NCBI RefSeq assembly: GCF_023078275.1
Contig: NC_062995.1
Coordinates: forward strand, 10,552,917 to 10,616,916
Length of the DNA: 64,000 nt
Direction of reading: 5' to 3'
Origin: Leguminivora glycinivorella
Lineage: Eukaryota; Arthropoda; Insecta; Lepidoptera; Tortricidae
Shown here: piece after piece, positions 27,146 to 37,457 of the stretch
Layout: each line of letters begins with the position of its first letter
How positions within the stretch are numbered: position 1 is the first letter of the stretch
Made by a program: the position numbers and the translations under genes
The notes under the pieces: model-generated
Seen by the model: only the letters and a program-made list of their open reading frames with translations
Told to the model about the DNA's origin: nothing
Database searches by the model: none

Positions 27146-27220
27146 GTCTGTGGTCAAGAGTACGAGTAGTAAGCCCATTCATAATTAAAAAAAATGCGAA
27201 CGACCAGCTAGTCTAGAATA

Positions 27221-27383
27221 TCCATACTAGTATAAAATAAAACTAATATTATAAATGGGAAAGAGTGTGTGGCTGTTTGTTTGTCCACCTTTCACGGCAA
27301 AACGGAGCGACGAATTGTCCTGATTTTTTAAGAGGGGATAGTTGAAGGGATGGAGAGTGACATAGGCTACTGTTTGTCTCTAG
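27221..27383 (+). mobile_element. Helitron-like repeat family H, 3' truncated
   Basis: TCCATACTAGTATAAAATAA, a short duplication, then the family sequence up to TTTGTCTCT. The terminal hairpin and CTAGT are missing. Confidence 0.6.
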
Positions 27384-27494
27384 TATAGTATATTTTACCT
27401 TCCAAAAACAAATTATTTCCATGTAAAATAGTTTAATTTGTATTTTTAAGTAATCACGTCACACTACAATTATACTATTTTATATTTTGCCTTT

Positions 27495-27700
27495 TTTAAC
27501 CCCCGACGCAAAAACGACGGGATATTATAAGTTTGACGTGTCTGTCTGTGTGTGTGTATGTCTGTATGTGGCATCGTAGCTCCCGAACGGATGAACCGAT
27601 TTAGATTTAGTTTTTTTTGTTTGAAAGCTGAGTTAGTCGGGAGTGTTCTTAACCATGTTTCATGAAAATCGGTCCACTATGTCGCGGTTGGGGGTTTTTT
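27495..27700. repeat. Dispersed repeat starting AACCCCCGACGCAAAAACGA
   Basis: Contains a TGTCTG/TGTG microsatellite, then CGTAGCTCCCGAACGGATGA. It has the form of a common non-coding lepidopteran repeat. No ends defined. Confidence 0.5.
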
Positions 27701-27724
27701 CAAAATTTTAATTTTGTAGTCTTA

Positions 27725-27848
27725 GGGCCCGCGCATACGGATGCAACAGTTGCACGGCGACATTTTTTGTCTCTGTCGTCACTCCTTGGACGCACGACAG
27801 AGACAAAAAATGTCGCCGTGCAACTGTTGCATCCGTGTGCGCGGGCCC
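27725..27848. mobile_element. Palindromic Harbinger-type MITE, TTA duplication
   Basis: 124-bp near-perfect hairpin, GGGCCCGCGCATACGGATGC and mirror, flanked by TTA on both sides (27722-27724, 27849-27851). Confidence 0.88.
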
Positions 27849-28074
27849 TTAATGTTCGAAGTATAATTATGTCGTACGGAATAGAACTTGCAGGAGTTTA
27901 GATGTTACGTTTCTGTAGCATGGGGTCTTTTCGAACGCACATAACGGTCTTGCCCCATCATAGGGGGCAATATCGACTGCCACGTCCTCATCCGAGTCCA
28001 CCAAAGAATGTGTCTTGTAATAACTTATATACGCTCCTTTGAGCTCTGCCAACAATTCCAGTGGACATCTGCAC

Positions 28075-28304
28075 CACATCTCGGACTCTGGCGATCAAAT
28101 ATATGAAAGAGGCGCGTTCCTAGCACACATTCTAAGCTCGTGTAGGTGAACGCGTACCATGCTTGTATGAGTGAGATATGACAGGTCGATTGTTCGCGTT
28201 TTTGACAGGCGGTAACTGTGAGGTAACCGAGAGGGGGTGCGCGGCACTTTCAGCGGGGAGCGGGAGTGGCCATACTGTACGATAGTACTCTTTATTATAC
28301 TGTG
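28075..28304. mobile_element. Repeat family D, copy 2
   Basis: 230 bp, CACATCTCGGACTCTGGCGA ... ATACTGTG, with the 7-bp duplication TCTGCAC (28068-28074, 28305-28311). It lies in the C-terminal cap of LRR-A. Confidence 0.85.
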
Positions 28305-28324
28305 TCTGCACTGCAAAGGGTTGT

Positions 28325-28574
28325 TGTTAGGGTCCTACTGGAACTTATAAATAATAACGCGGACTGTATCACAATAGGCTGGTTTATTCCGCCTTAATTA
28401 CAGCTTAAAATCCCGGCCAAACAGTTTATAAATTAATTCGGTATTCGTCCGTTGCCGGTGAGGTAGGTAAAGGTGAGTGTGTGTGCCGCGCGCTGCTCGC
28501 AGGCCTGCCGCGATGACGTCGCGATCGCCCGCCGCCCGCGCGTCTCCTCCCGTGCGTATGTCGAGTACTCAACA
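28325..28574 (-). mobile_element. Solo LTR, 250 bp
   Basis: On the minus strand it runs TGTTGAGTACTCG ... GGACCCTAACA, with TG...CA ends and an AATAAA signal inside. It is flanked by the 5-bp duplication GTTGT (28320-28324, 28575-28579). It was inserted in LRR-A just before the NPLQC motif. The superfamily is unknown. Confidence 0.82.
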
Positions 28575-28870
28575 GTTGTCATGAAAGTAAAACTGTGTCG
28601 CTAAAATAGCGTCCGCGTGATTCAGACTTCTGACTAATATCTGTCGGTAAATAAGTTATCTTATTCTTGTTGATGTGCAATATTCTTAGTTTTCCGTTAT
28701 TTGCGAATAGCCCGTCTGGTATAACAGTGAGTTCCGTCTAAATATAATGCTCTAAGTTTGGTCAATGTGCGAAACACGTCTGGGTGTATATGTTGTATGG
28801 AATTACTTGAGAAAGTTAATTCTTCTAAATTAACACAAGCTGAAAAGGTTTTAGGGTCGTTAATGTCTGT

Positions 28871-29615
28871 TACCCGTGTGGTGACGGGTTAAGAATTTCA
28901 CCACCCCCTTTCTTCCCGTGGGTGTCGTAGAAGGCGACTGTGGGATATGGGGCAAATTGTGGCGTAGGCGAGAGGCTGGCAACCTGTCACTGCAATGTCA
29001 CAGTTTTTGTTTTCTTTCAGCCCCTTATTTGCCAAGAGTGGCACTGAAACTTGAGAAGTTTCATGTGCTCTGCTTACCCCTTCATGGGATACAGGCGTGA
29101 TAGTATGTATGTATCTTATACTATTAAACGAGCAATTCTTGTATATTTATTTATTTATTTATCTATTTATTTATTTATACCGACGATCTCGGAAACCGCT
29201 CTAACGATTTCGCTGAAATTTGTTATGTGGGGGTTTTCGTGGGTGAAAAATCGATCTAACATATCCTTAGGTCCCGGAAAACGCGAATTTTCGAGTTTTC
29301 ACGCGTTTTTTTTCGCGCGCCATCTCGTGTGGAGTAGTTGTATTGTTGAGACAGAAGTCTTTCGGTCGATGTAAGTATTATTTACTTCAAAGACTAGATG
29401 GCGACACAGGTCAAGGCTAACACGAATAGAAAAATACACTCTGAGCTTTTGTGACGAAACGCGCGCCATCTCGTGTGGAGTAGTTGTGTTGTTAAGACTG
29501 AGAGTTCTTTCGATTGATCGATGTAGGTACTATTTATTTTCCAACTAGATGGCGACACAGGTCAAGGATACGAAACAGAACCGAGCGAAGCTCGGTCGCC
29601 CAGATATTATGTATG
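28871..29615. mobile_element. Retroelement-type insertion with repeat C
   Basis: 745-bp insertion flanked by the 10-bp duplication TAATGTCTGT (28861-28870, 29616-29625). It begins with repeat family C (TACCCGTGTGGTGACGGG), followed by a (TTTA)n tract and a segment ending CGAAGCTCGGTCGCCCAGAT. The long duplication suggests target-primed retrotransposition. Confidence 0.78.
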
Positions 29616-30013
29616 TAATGTCTGTAAGGAGATTTTCGTTCACATGAAACTCAGTCAGCCTCGGACATGAGTGCATTACAAAGACGGGTAGTTCGCGCAG
29701 TTTATTCTTGCCGAAATTTAAAGTTTTTAAACTAGGGACGGCGGGGAAAGTCGACGTGTTTATGCTTGATATGTAGTTGTCGTTAAAGAAGATGTAAGTC
29801 ACGCTGAGTAGACCTTCGAAGTCGGTAGAGTTGACGCTAGCGATCCCGCAGTTGTTAAACCATAGAATGGTTGCGTCGTAGTCGGTGGGGTAATTCCGGA
29901 CTCGTCCCCATTGGTAACACCGCCACTCGCATTGCTTAGTGGTGACGGAGTCGGCGGCGGTTGACTCCAAGATGGCCGCCAGCAGCAGTGACAAAATAAA
30001 TGCTTGTCCTGAA

Positions 30014-30361
30014 ACCAAACGCAGGTTGTAAAGAAATACCTAATCACCTAGCTATATGTGCCGTGATCAGCTTAATGACGCTTTGAATGTTTTGATCAAG
30101 ATTACCAGTCTGGCAAAACAAGTAGAAATTAAAATATGTGTTAGAAAACGGGACGGCACTACAATGTGGCCAATTTTAAAATTCTACTCTTGTTTTCACG
30201 GACGGACTTATTACGAACATTCTTCTCGATCGGAAGGCCTTCGACCGTGTCATGGTCACATTCCGGTACGCTTGTCTGCCTGTCTGTTTAAAAGTAACAA
30301 CCCTAAATCTAGACGAAAGGGTCCAACGGCAAATCATAGAAGTTCATGCATGAAAGCTTAC
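30014..30361. other. Intron of LRR-A
   Basis: Intron 1 of LRR-A on the minus strand, from donor GTAAGC (30361) to acceptor TTTCAG (30009). No element ends seen inside. Confidence 0.5.
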
Positions 30362-30631
30362 CCAAATATGAAAAAACAGCTGCCATCGGTATAAGCACTT
30401 AAAAAAAACTTAATAACTATAAGAAGCACTTTTCAAATAATTTACTGTAAAATAAGAATAACACCAAATAGTAACAATCTCGGTTTATCCAGAAATACAC
30501 AGGAAGCGAATGAAAAATAAGCTGTTTTAAAATCGGAAACACAATCACAAGACACTTGATGATAACCTGAGATTATTTGTGAACTTTTTGCTGCCTGATA
30601 AAAAATAACGCCATAAACGGTTTACGTTTGC

Positions 30632-30637
30632 TTTATT
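30632..30637 (-). terminator. Poly(A) signal of LRR-B
   Basis: AATAAA on the minus strand, 26-31 bases after the LRR-B stop codon, an ordinary distance for polyadenylation. Confidence 0.6.
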
Positions 30638-30662
30638 ATTTTTTACTGTATCGTTATAACAG

Positions 30663-32032
30663 TTAATTAGAGCATACAAAACTCATTTTATGGCTATACA
30701 CACACTCCGGTCGCGTTCCTTCATAATGCATAATTATTTTGGTGTCAAAAATTATTTTAGGATAGGACGGGTCTCGTTTATAATAAGGTAAACCTTCTTT
30801 CCTCACTTCCACCAACAGTTTTACAAGGAAGGCACATTGCCACGGGTTATCATAGAAATAGAAGTGTTTAAGACTGACTCCTGCGTTTTTAAGACCGGCC
30901 ACGAACCCTTCTGGCAAGAAAGATAATCTATTATTATCTATTTTTAAATATTCAAGCTTCCCATTTCTTGTAAATAATGTATTAGCTATATAACTTATTT
31001 GATTTTCATGTAAATATAACAGTTTTAATTCAGTGAGCGGGGCAAATACGTCTGGGTGGATGTAGTCGATTTTATTGCTATATAAATATAACTTTTGTAA
31101 TTTAACGCAAGTTGAAAACGTCATAGCGTCTAGTTTAGTTATTAGATTATCGCCAAAGACTAATTCAATCAGGTTGGGGCAAGATCGCTCGTCGAAGACT
31201 GGCAAGTCTCTTATCTTGTTAAGTTGTAAATACAGTTTATTTAATGTCGGAACTGTTCGCAATATTTCTAAGTTCACATGTTCAATGTTATTATGGAATA
31301 AATGAATTTCGTCTACATGTGGAAGGTTTTGAAAGTCGCGGAGGACGAATTCGTCGTCGTCCAGGTCGCAATAAGGCATGAGTAGGTGTGTGGCGTGTTC
31401 GTCCGCGGGGTAACGCCGGATTCGCGCGTTGTGGAAGGAGCGTGACCGGCAGATGTCGATGGTAACGCCATCGGCGGCTGTGGCGGGCAACAGTGGCAGC
31501 AGGAGAAACGCCAACGCAGGGCCTGTCGGTAACATTAATTAATATCTTTTTTTTTAATTTTACATCAGTTGATCAACTGCATTGATTCACTTGCACCTAC
31601 TACTGTCACCTACTAAATTTTCGTTTTATTCTTAGATGTAATTTCAGCCTTGATATTAAGAGTATCTATGTTTGTTGGTAATATAATCCTAAACCTGCGA
31701 GTTTTTAACACACGAGAAGTAAAATACATTTGCACCCGAGTGTAACACAAAACTTTTCCCCTCACTATAGCGAGAAAAGTAGGTACAACGCAAAAAACGC
31801 GTTTATCACTGCTTCCAGTAGTTCCATAGGTGGTAAAACATCGTCATCACTAGATTCACTCACTTTTATCAATTTTAAAGCAGAAAAAATTACTATATTC
31901 AAGGTCAAATTACTTTATCCACTAATATGATGTTTGTTTTGTGCGTGATGTTTTACCCGCTGGTATTAAAGGACAAAACACGTGTTTTCGAGCTAGTGAG
32001 GGAAAAAAATACTTACCAGAATATATAAACAT
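30663..32032 (-). CDS. LRR-B: secreted leucine-rich-repeat protein, intact
   Basis: Two-exon model. Exon 1 (32017-32032) reads MFIYS up to the donor GTAAGT. Exon 2 (30663-31522) starts after CCGACAG with GPALAFLLLPLLPA, a signal-peptide core that should be cleaved after TAA. Then come a short cysteine-containing N-terminal region (about 30-55), about seven LRRs of the LxxLxLxxNxI type (about 75-225) and an LRR C-terminal cap (NPWQC ... RPECVYSHKMSFVC). I see no transmembrane segment after the signal, so a secreted protein of about 291 residues is expected. An unspliced start at 31535 (MLPTGPAL) is also possible. I prefer the spliced model because LRR-A and LRR-C show a matching short first exon with a phase-1 donor. 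The ligand is unknown. Confidence 0.85.
31523..32016. other. Intron of LRR-B
   Basis: AT-rich intron in the two-exon model. It contains short words shared with other repeats in the window and no coding sequence I can support. Confidence 0.45.
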
Positions 32033-32149
32033 TATTGCAAAAACTTAATAGTTGACACAACTGTTCTCGCAAAACCAAGCTGGAAACAAATATTAATTAT
32101 CTAGATAATTAATTTAATATACCTACAATTAATTAAGCTAGAAGCAAAT

Positions 32150-32345
32150 TATAGGACGCGTCGCACGGACGCGGCTGGCGACCGCGACTGATAAGAGGGC
32201 GCGCACATGGGCGACTTTTCGCTCATTGTCGCATGGACGTATTTGTATGAAAAGTTGCGTCGCTTCGTGGGCGCACTTTCATACTAGCCCATGGTCGCGA
32301 CAAAAAAGTCGCATCAAAAAATCGCCCATGGGTCAATGCCCATGG
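32150..32345. repeat. GC-rich repeat with GGTCGCGAC / GGGCGAC words
   Basis: Inversely related words, such as GGGCGACTTTT and AAAAAATCGCCC, suggest a MITE, but the ends could not be fixed. A run of about 15 G follows at 32382-32396. Confidence 0.45.
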
Positions 32346-32908
32346 GTGCACCCTCCAAGCGCGGATCTAGCTTCGTGTCCAGGGGGGGGGGGGGGGTCAC
32401 GTGGGAAACGCCCAGGCCCCCCGCGTCCCATAATTTGTTCCTAGCTTTATGCAAACTATTGGACGTAAGCCGTGTACGTGGCCTTGAGCGTTGGGACGTC
32501 TGACAGAAATTTGGCCCGCTGGATGTTTTAAGACTGTACACACTAATCAGCCGCGTCCCATAATTTGTTTCTAGCTTAATCTCCGAAGGTCTGGATGAAA
32601 GATGACCCTTGAATTATCGCTGACCTTTTTATCTATTCTATTGCAAAAAATGTAATGACGTAAAGATCATTTTGTTTTTAAATACTTAAATAAGAGTTGA
32701 TAGCCTAGGTAGGTATCAAATGAAACAAACATTGTAAACTTCGTAAGACGTAAGTCCAAGTTGATACGTTGAGCTACCTATACCTATCGTGTTTTAAGAA
32801 TATTAAATGCATTTGTCCTCCAACAATTTCTGTTTCAAGATGGCTGCTATAACTTTCGGTGAGTTATTTATATCCATTTTTTAGCAAAGACCTTTACAGG
32901 GGACAGCC

Positions 32909-33964
32909 ATAGATTTAGAATTATTAAACTAGATTGTTTAGTTAGGTCAAAAAGTGTGTCCACATGAGAGGTAATTGTTTGGGCTGGTGTCCCTCTCGCA
33001 CTTGCTGACAATGTCAACATTATTCAGTGACGTCATCACTGTCATAAATTGGGGATACCAGTCAATTTTCAAAGTTACTACTAAATCTACTAACACCCAA
33101 TTGAAAGTATTTTTTAATTATACAAATCTTTGATTTACTGGCATCAAAATAATTACATTATAATTATTTTCAAATTTTTTGAAATATATCGAAACCCTAG
33201 TTAGAATATAACATTAAAATAAAATAAGAAGTTATAGAGTCAGGTAATATACAGATAAAAATACTACTAATATGGGAACCTCATTAACACTGGCAACACG
33301 TGCGAGAGGGACCAGCCCAAACAATGCCCTCTCATGTGGACCGTTTTCGCTAGTCTGATACGATCGACTTTCTGTTTCAGTAATAAGGTTTAATTTCGTA
33401 TGGCAAAAAATGTGATTGAGCTGTCCCCAAAGACCTTTACAGGGGACAGCTTAATCACATTTTTTGCCATACGAAATTGAACCTTATCACTGAAACAGAA
33501 AGTCGATTGTATCAGACTAGCGAAAACGGTCCACATGAGAGGGCATTGTTTGGGCTGGTGTCCCTCTCGCACGTGTTGCCAGTGTTAATGAGGTTACCAT
33601 AGTAGTAGTATTTTTATCTGTATATTATCTGACTTTATAACTTCTTATATTATTTTAGTGTTATATTCAAACTAGGGTTTCGATATATTTCAAAGAATTG
33701 GAAAATAATTATAATGTAATTATTTTGATGCCAATAAATCAAAGATTTGTATAATTAAAAAATACCTTCAACTGCGTTTTAGTAGATTTGGTAGTAACTT
33801 TGAAAATTGACTGGTATCCCCAATGTATGACAGTGATGACGTCACTGAATAATGTTGACATTGTCAGTAAGTGCGAGAGGGACACCAGCCCAAACAATGG
33901 CCTTTCATGTGGACACACTTTTTGACCTAACTCCACAATCTAGTTTAATAATTCTAAATCTATG
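32909..33964. repeat. 1.06-kb near-perfect palindrome
   Basis: Arms of about 525 bp: CATAGATTTAGAATTATTAA on the left is mirrored by TAATTCTAAATCTATG on the right, and the centre lies near 33435. A piece of the centre (AAAGACCTTTACAGGGGACA) also occurs just left of the left arm at 32886. It replaces the start of LRR-C exon 2. It could be a long-arm MITE or an inverted duplication formed during repair. Confidence 0.85.
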
Positions 33965-34149
33965 TATCCGACAGACATCGACGCTACCAGTCTCATCGCC
34001 GACAGCTGCCAACTCACCGAAGTCAGCGCTAACGACTTCAACGGCCTCCCGTACTTGACTAACATAGATTTATCAAACAACGACTTAACTTATATACACC
34101 CTGACGCGTTCGCGCGGAATCCCTGGTTAATGTCTTTAAATCTGTACCT

Positions 34150-34424
34150 CAGCAATTCCCGTCAACTTTGTACATAGCCACGTCAGCAAATTTTAATTGA
34201 TCCTATTTTGTTACCAACATTTAGTAATATAAGTCTACTTTCGTAAGATATATACAGGAAAATTGTTATAATTAAGAAAATATAGATACTAGAGAACCTT
34301 AATGACGAAATAAAACTTAATAAAATCTCAATTCATCAACAAAATCTTGGTAACAAAATAGGAATTAATAAAAACAAATTTAACTTTTCCCTTAATTTTT
34401 GTACAAACTTTTCGAGAACTGCTG
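34150..34424. mobile_element. MITE with 4-bp duplication, copy in LRR-C
   Basis: 275 bp with inverted ends CAGCAATTCCCGTC / TTCGAGAACTGCTG, related over about 25 bp, and ACCT on both sides (34146-34149, 34425-34428). A second copy at 47291-47701 has AGCA on both sides. Confidence 0.85.
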
Positions 34425-34982
34425 ACCTTAACAAGCTACGACATCTACCAGTTTTAGAAACATGCTTTAATTTAAGAGTTCTAAATTTAAAACATAATCA
34501 ACTTTCAATTTTAAATAATTCTAACGCCTTGTCTGCTTGTACGAAATTAGAAACTATAAATTTAGGTAACAATAATATTGAATATTTAAATCCTGATTTA
34601 TTCAGCGGTTTAATGGAATTGAAAGATTTAAGATTATATGACAATAAAATAACATTCATACCTGACTTGTTATTAGTAAATAATGTAAAATTAGAAACGC
34701 TAGAATTACATATCAATAAATTAAAGTATCTACCAAGTAACTTGATAAAAAATAGTTTAAAACATATTAGTTTGGCGGGGAATCCTTGGTGGTGCGAGTG
34801 TCTGTTAGAGTTGATACGAGATGCTAAGAGAGCGGGCGTTAAGTATGACTCTTGGATGTACAACGGGGTGCTACCGAAGTGTGTGTATACTGGTGTACAT
34901 GTCTGCTCTCGTGAGGCCTCTGGGTTACTGATATCGGTATAGCCAAATAGATCTATAATGAGAGCTATAATGGTGATATATG

Positions 34983-35228
34983 TAAATGTATAAATAAATA
35001 AATATTGGGGACACCTTACACAGATCAACTTAGCCACAAACTAAGCAAAGCTTGTACTATGGGCGCTAAGCGACGATATACATACTTAAATAGATAAATA
35101 CATAGAAAACATCCATGACTCAGGAACAAATATCTGTGCTCATCACACAAATAAATGCCCTTACCGGGATTCGAACCCAGGACCGCGGCTTAGCAGACAG
35201 GGTCACTACCGACTGAGCCAGACCGGTC
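34983..35228 (-). mobile_element. tRNA-derived SINE, family B
   Basis: Reverse orientation: head with GGTCTGGCTCAGTCGGTAGT and box B GGTTCGAATCCCG, tail ending AATATTTATTTATTTA. Same family as 53848-54105. Confidence 0.85.
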
Positions 35229-35274
35229 GTCAAAATATAATTATGTATAGTGACAATGTATGCTTAATACAAAT

Positions 35275-35763
35275 TAGAGATGGGCCGAATATGAACTTTG
35301 CCGAATACGAATATTCGGCCGAACATTCGGTTCAGCTCTTACCGAACCGAATATTCGGTTACGCCATATTTTTAAAGAGGAGGTAGAGATTAAAAGTGAT
35401 TGATAATGGTTATATTAATATGTTACTACAACTATGTTCTTATGATTTAGTGGATAACTAAAACTTTGTTATAACAACTCTGAACTCTTCTCAACTATTA
35501 AACTACGATTTTTTAGCTTTTTTACAAAGCAATTGTATTTGTATTTTGATGCATAATTATATCTTTTCAGTAGTTCCTTAGAAAGCTACTAAAATAGGAG
35601 CGTACTATCTGATGGAATACGTAAGATCTTTGTTAGTTATTTATTTTGTTTATTCGGTAAATACTTGGCAATGGAACCGAATTATTCGGCCGAATACGAA
35701 CATTGAAAAACTTGCCGAATATGCCGAATATCGAATATTTACCGAATATTCGGCCCATCTCTA
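35275..35763. mobile_element. hAT-type MITE, copy 3
   Basis: 489 bp, TAGAGATGGGCCGAATAT ... CGGCCCATCTCTA, with a perfect 8-bp duplication ATACAAAT (35267-35274, 35764-35771). Confidence 0.9.
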
Positions 35764-35771
35764 ATACAAAT

Positions 35772-36312
35772 AAAGATGAATATGATCCATCGGGTCGCCG
35801 CGCCGGCTACTTTCTATCGAAAGCTGATTCAGTTTCCTCTAAAAATGTTCAACAGTCCATTTCTACACACTTTCATTTAAACACGACTGTAGGTTATATA
35901 AAAACATGGTCAGATATTTTTGTTCGCGTACTCAAATTTATTTAATTTAGCTACAAATCGTCACTACTTTAAAAAATCTCGTATCTCACGCTGTTCCTCA
36001 AAGTTAGAACGCAGTAAGTCTATATGCATTCCATACATACTTACTACAATTTTCTTTTCATTGACAGACGAAGATACAAGTTTTTTTAAAAGTAGTGACG
36101 AAATCTTTTCTACTTTCATTTGTATAGACAAATTATCAAACTTTAAGATAAAAGAGAAGGTGTTTATAATAAGGGAAATAACCATGTGATTTTGAAATAA
36201 TATATTTTAACAATTTCAGAAAATAAAATAAATATTTTTTTTTGTAAGTTACTTCCACTCCCATTTTGCCACTTCTTTAACCTTCGGCCGTTCAAAGGTA
36301 GCATGTTAACGT
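35772..36312. other. Spacer with a loose inverted repeat
   Basis: TCGTCACTACTTTAAAAAAT (35958) and TTTTAAAAGTAGTGACGAAA (36085) are mirror images around two overlapping frames of 73-89 codons. Probably an old MITE. The right end is the 3' flank of the zinc-finger gene. Confidence 0.45.
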
Positions 36313-37457
36313 CTAACTATTGTGATTATTTTTGTTATGAGCTATAATACTCTTCTTGTAATTACTAGCAAAACTACATTGATCACATTTGAATAGCTTC
36401 TCCCCTGTGTGACTCTTTAAATGAACTGTCAAACTTCTCTTTGAATTGCCAGCATAGTCACACTGATCGCACTTGAAAGGTTTGTCATTAGTGTGCTTAA
36501 TTATATGTGCTTGTAAATTACATCTGTAGGGAGTAGCGTAGTTACATTGCTCGCATTTATAAGACTTTTCCGCAGTATGTTTTTTTATGTGAACGTTTAA
36601 GATACCTATTTTGCTGCACTCATAACCACAAAGATGACACTTATACGGTTTTTCACCTGTGTGTTTTGTTATGTGAACTTCCAAATGATACCTTTGGTTG
36701 CTAGAATAAGTGCACTGTTTGCACTTATAGGGTTTGTCACTTGTGTGTTGTCGTACATGAGACCGTAAAGCAGATTTATGCGGAGTAGCATAACTACAAT
36801 GAGGACATTTGAAAGGTGCTTCACCAGTGTGTTTCCTTATATGATCTTGCATGTGACATCTACGGGGGCTAGAATAACTACAGTATTCACATTTGTAAAG
36901 TTTCTCTCCCGTGTGTTTTCTTGAATGTATCATAAAACTATTTTTGCAGTTAGTGGCGAAAGTACATTTATCACATTTGTAAGGTTTATCGTTATTATGC
37001 TTATTTAAATGAGTTAGCAGTGACCCTTTATGTGCGCACGCATAATCACATTGATTACATTTGTAAGGTTTTTCTCCAGTATGTGTTTTCACATGACTTT
37101 GCAGGTTAGCTTTTTGGGTGCTAGAATAACTGCAATAATCGCATTTGAAGGGACTTTCGCCAGTATGTTTCATGATATGAAGCTGCAAGTTTACTTTTTT
37201 GGCGCTAGCATATTCGCATTGGTTGCACTTGAAAGGCTTGTCACTAATATGTATCTTTTCGTGATTTTTCAAATGATCCAGGCGGATGCTAGCGTAGTCA
37301 CACTGAGCGCATTTGTAAGGCTTCTCACCAGTGTGTTTCAGTAGGTGGCGCTGCAAAACTCTTTTTACGGTGGTAGCGAAGCTACATTGGCCACATCTGT
37401 GTGGCTTCTCATTGGCATGTTTGGTCTCAGTATTTGGTTTCTTCTGTGGAGATTCCC
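36313..37457 (-). CDS. 13-finger gene, exon 2
   Basis: Begins GESPQKKPNTETKHANEKP, then finger 1 HRCGQCSFAT ... HLLKH, and runs through 13 fingers to HNKNNHNS and the stop at 36313. No linker is frameshifted and all Cys and His ligands are present. Confidence 0.92.

Larger units (their letters stand above)
27867..30386 (-). pseudogene. LRR-A: secreted leucine-rich-repeat gene broken by three insertions
   Basis: Paralogue of the intact gene at 30663-32032. Exon 1 (30362-30386) reads MAAVFSYLG up to a GTAAGC donor in phase 1. Exon 2 starts after TTTCAG at 30008 with a signal-peptide core and LRRs (29616-30008). It continues at 28575-28870, then in the 18 bases 28305-28324 less the duplicated end, then in the cysteine-rich LRR C-terminal cap at 27867-28074 (NPLQC, then CRCPLELLAELK). 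Three insertions separate the pieces: 28871-29615, 28325-28574 and 28075-28304. Each is flanked by its own target duplication, and removing one copy of each duplication rejoins the LRR reading. Frameshifts near 28745 and 28610 show the gene is dead apart from the insertions. Confidence 0.85.
32840..34942 (+). pseudogene. LRR-C: leucine-rich-repeat gene broken by a palindrome and a MITE
   Basis: Plus-strand paralogue. A candidate exon 1 at 32840-32858 reads MAAITF up to the donor GTGAGT in phase 1. A 1.06-kb palindrome (32909-33964) now follows, and the signal-peptide part of exon 2 is gone. Coding resumes at 33965 with YPTDIDATSLIADSC, matching the RRYPADEHAT region of LRR-B, and runs through LRRs. 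A 275-bp MITE (34150-34424) interrupts it. Removing the MITE with one ACCT copy restores LNLYLNKLRHLPVL in frame. The downstream part ends with LRRs and the C-terminal cap (NPWWCECLLELI ... CVYTGVHVC) and stops at 34942. Confidence 0.82.

Noticed and set aside
31522..31535. Unspliced start for LRR-B (ATG at 31535)
   Set aside because: Not excluded, but the short first exon with the same phase in all three paralogues makes the spliced model more likely.
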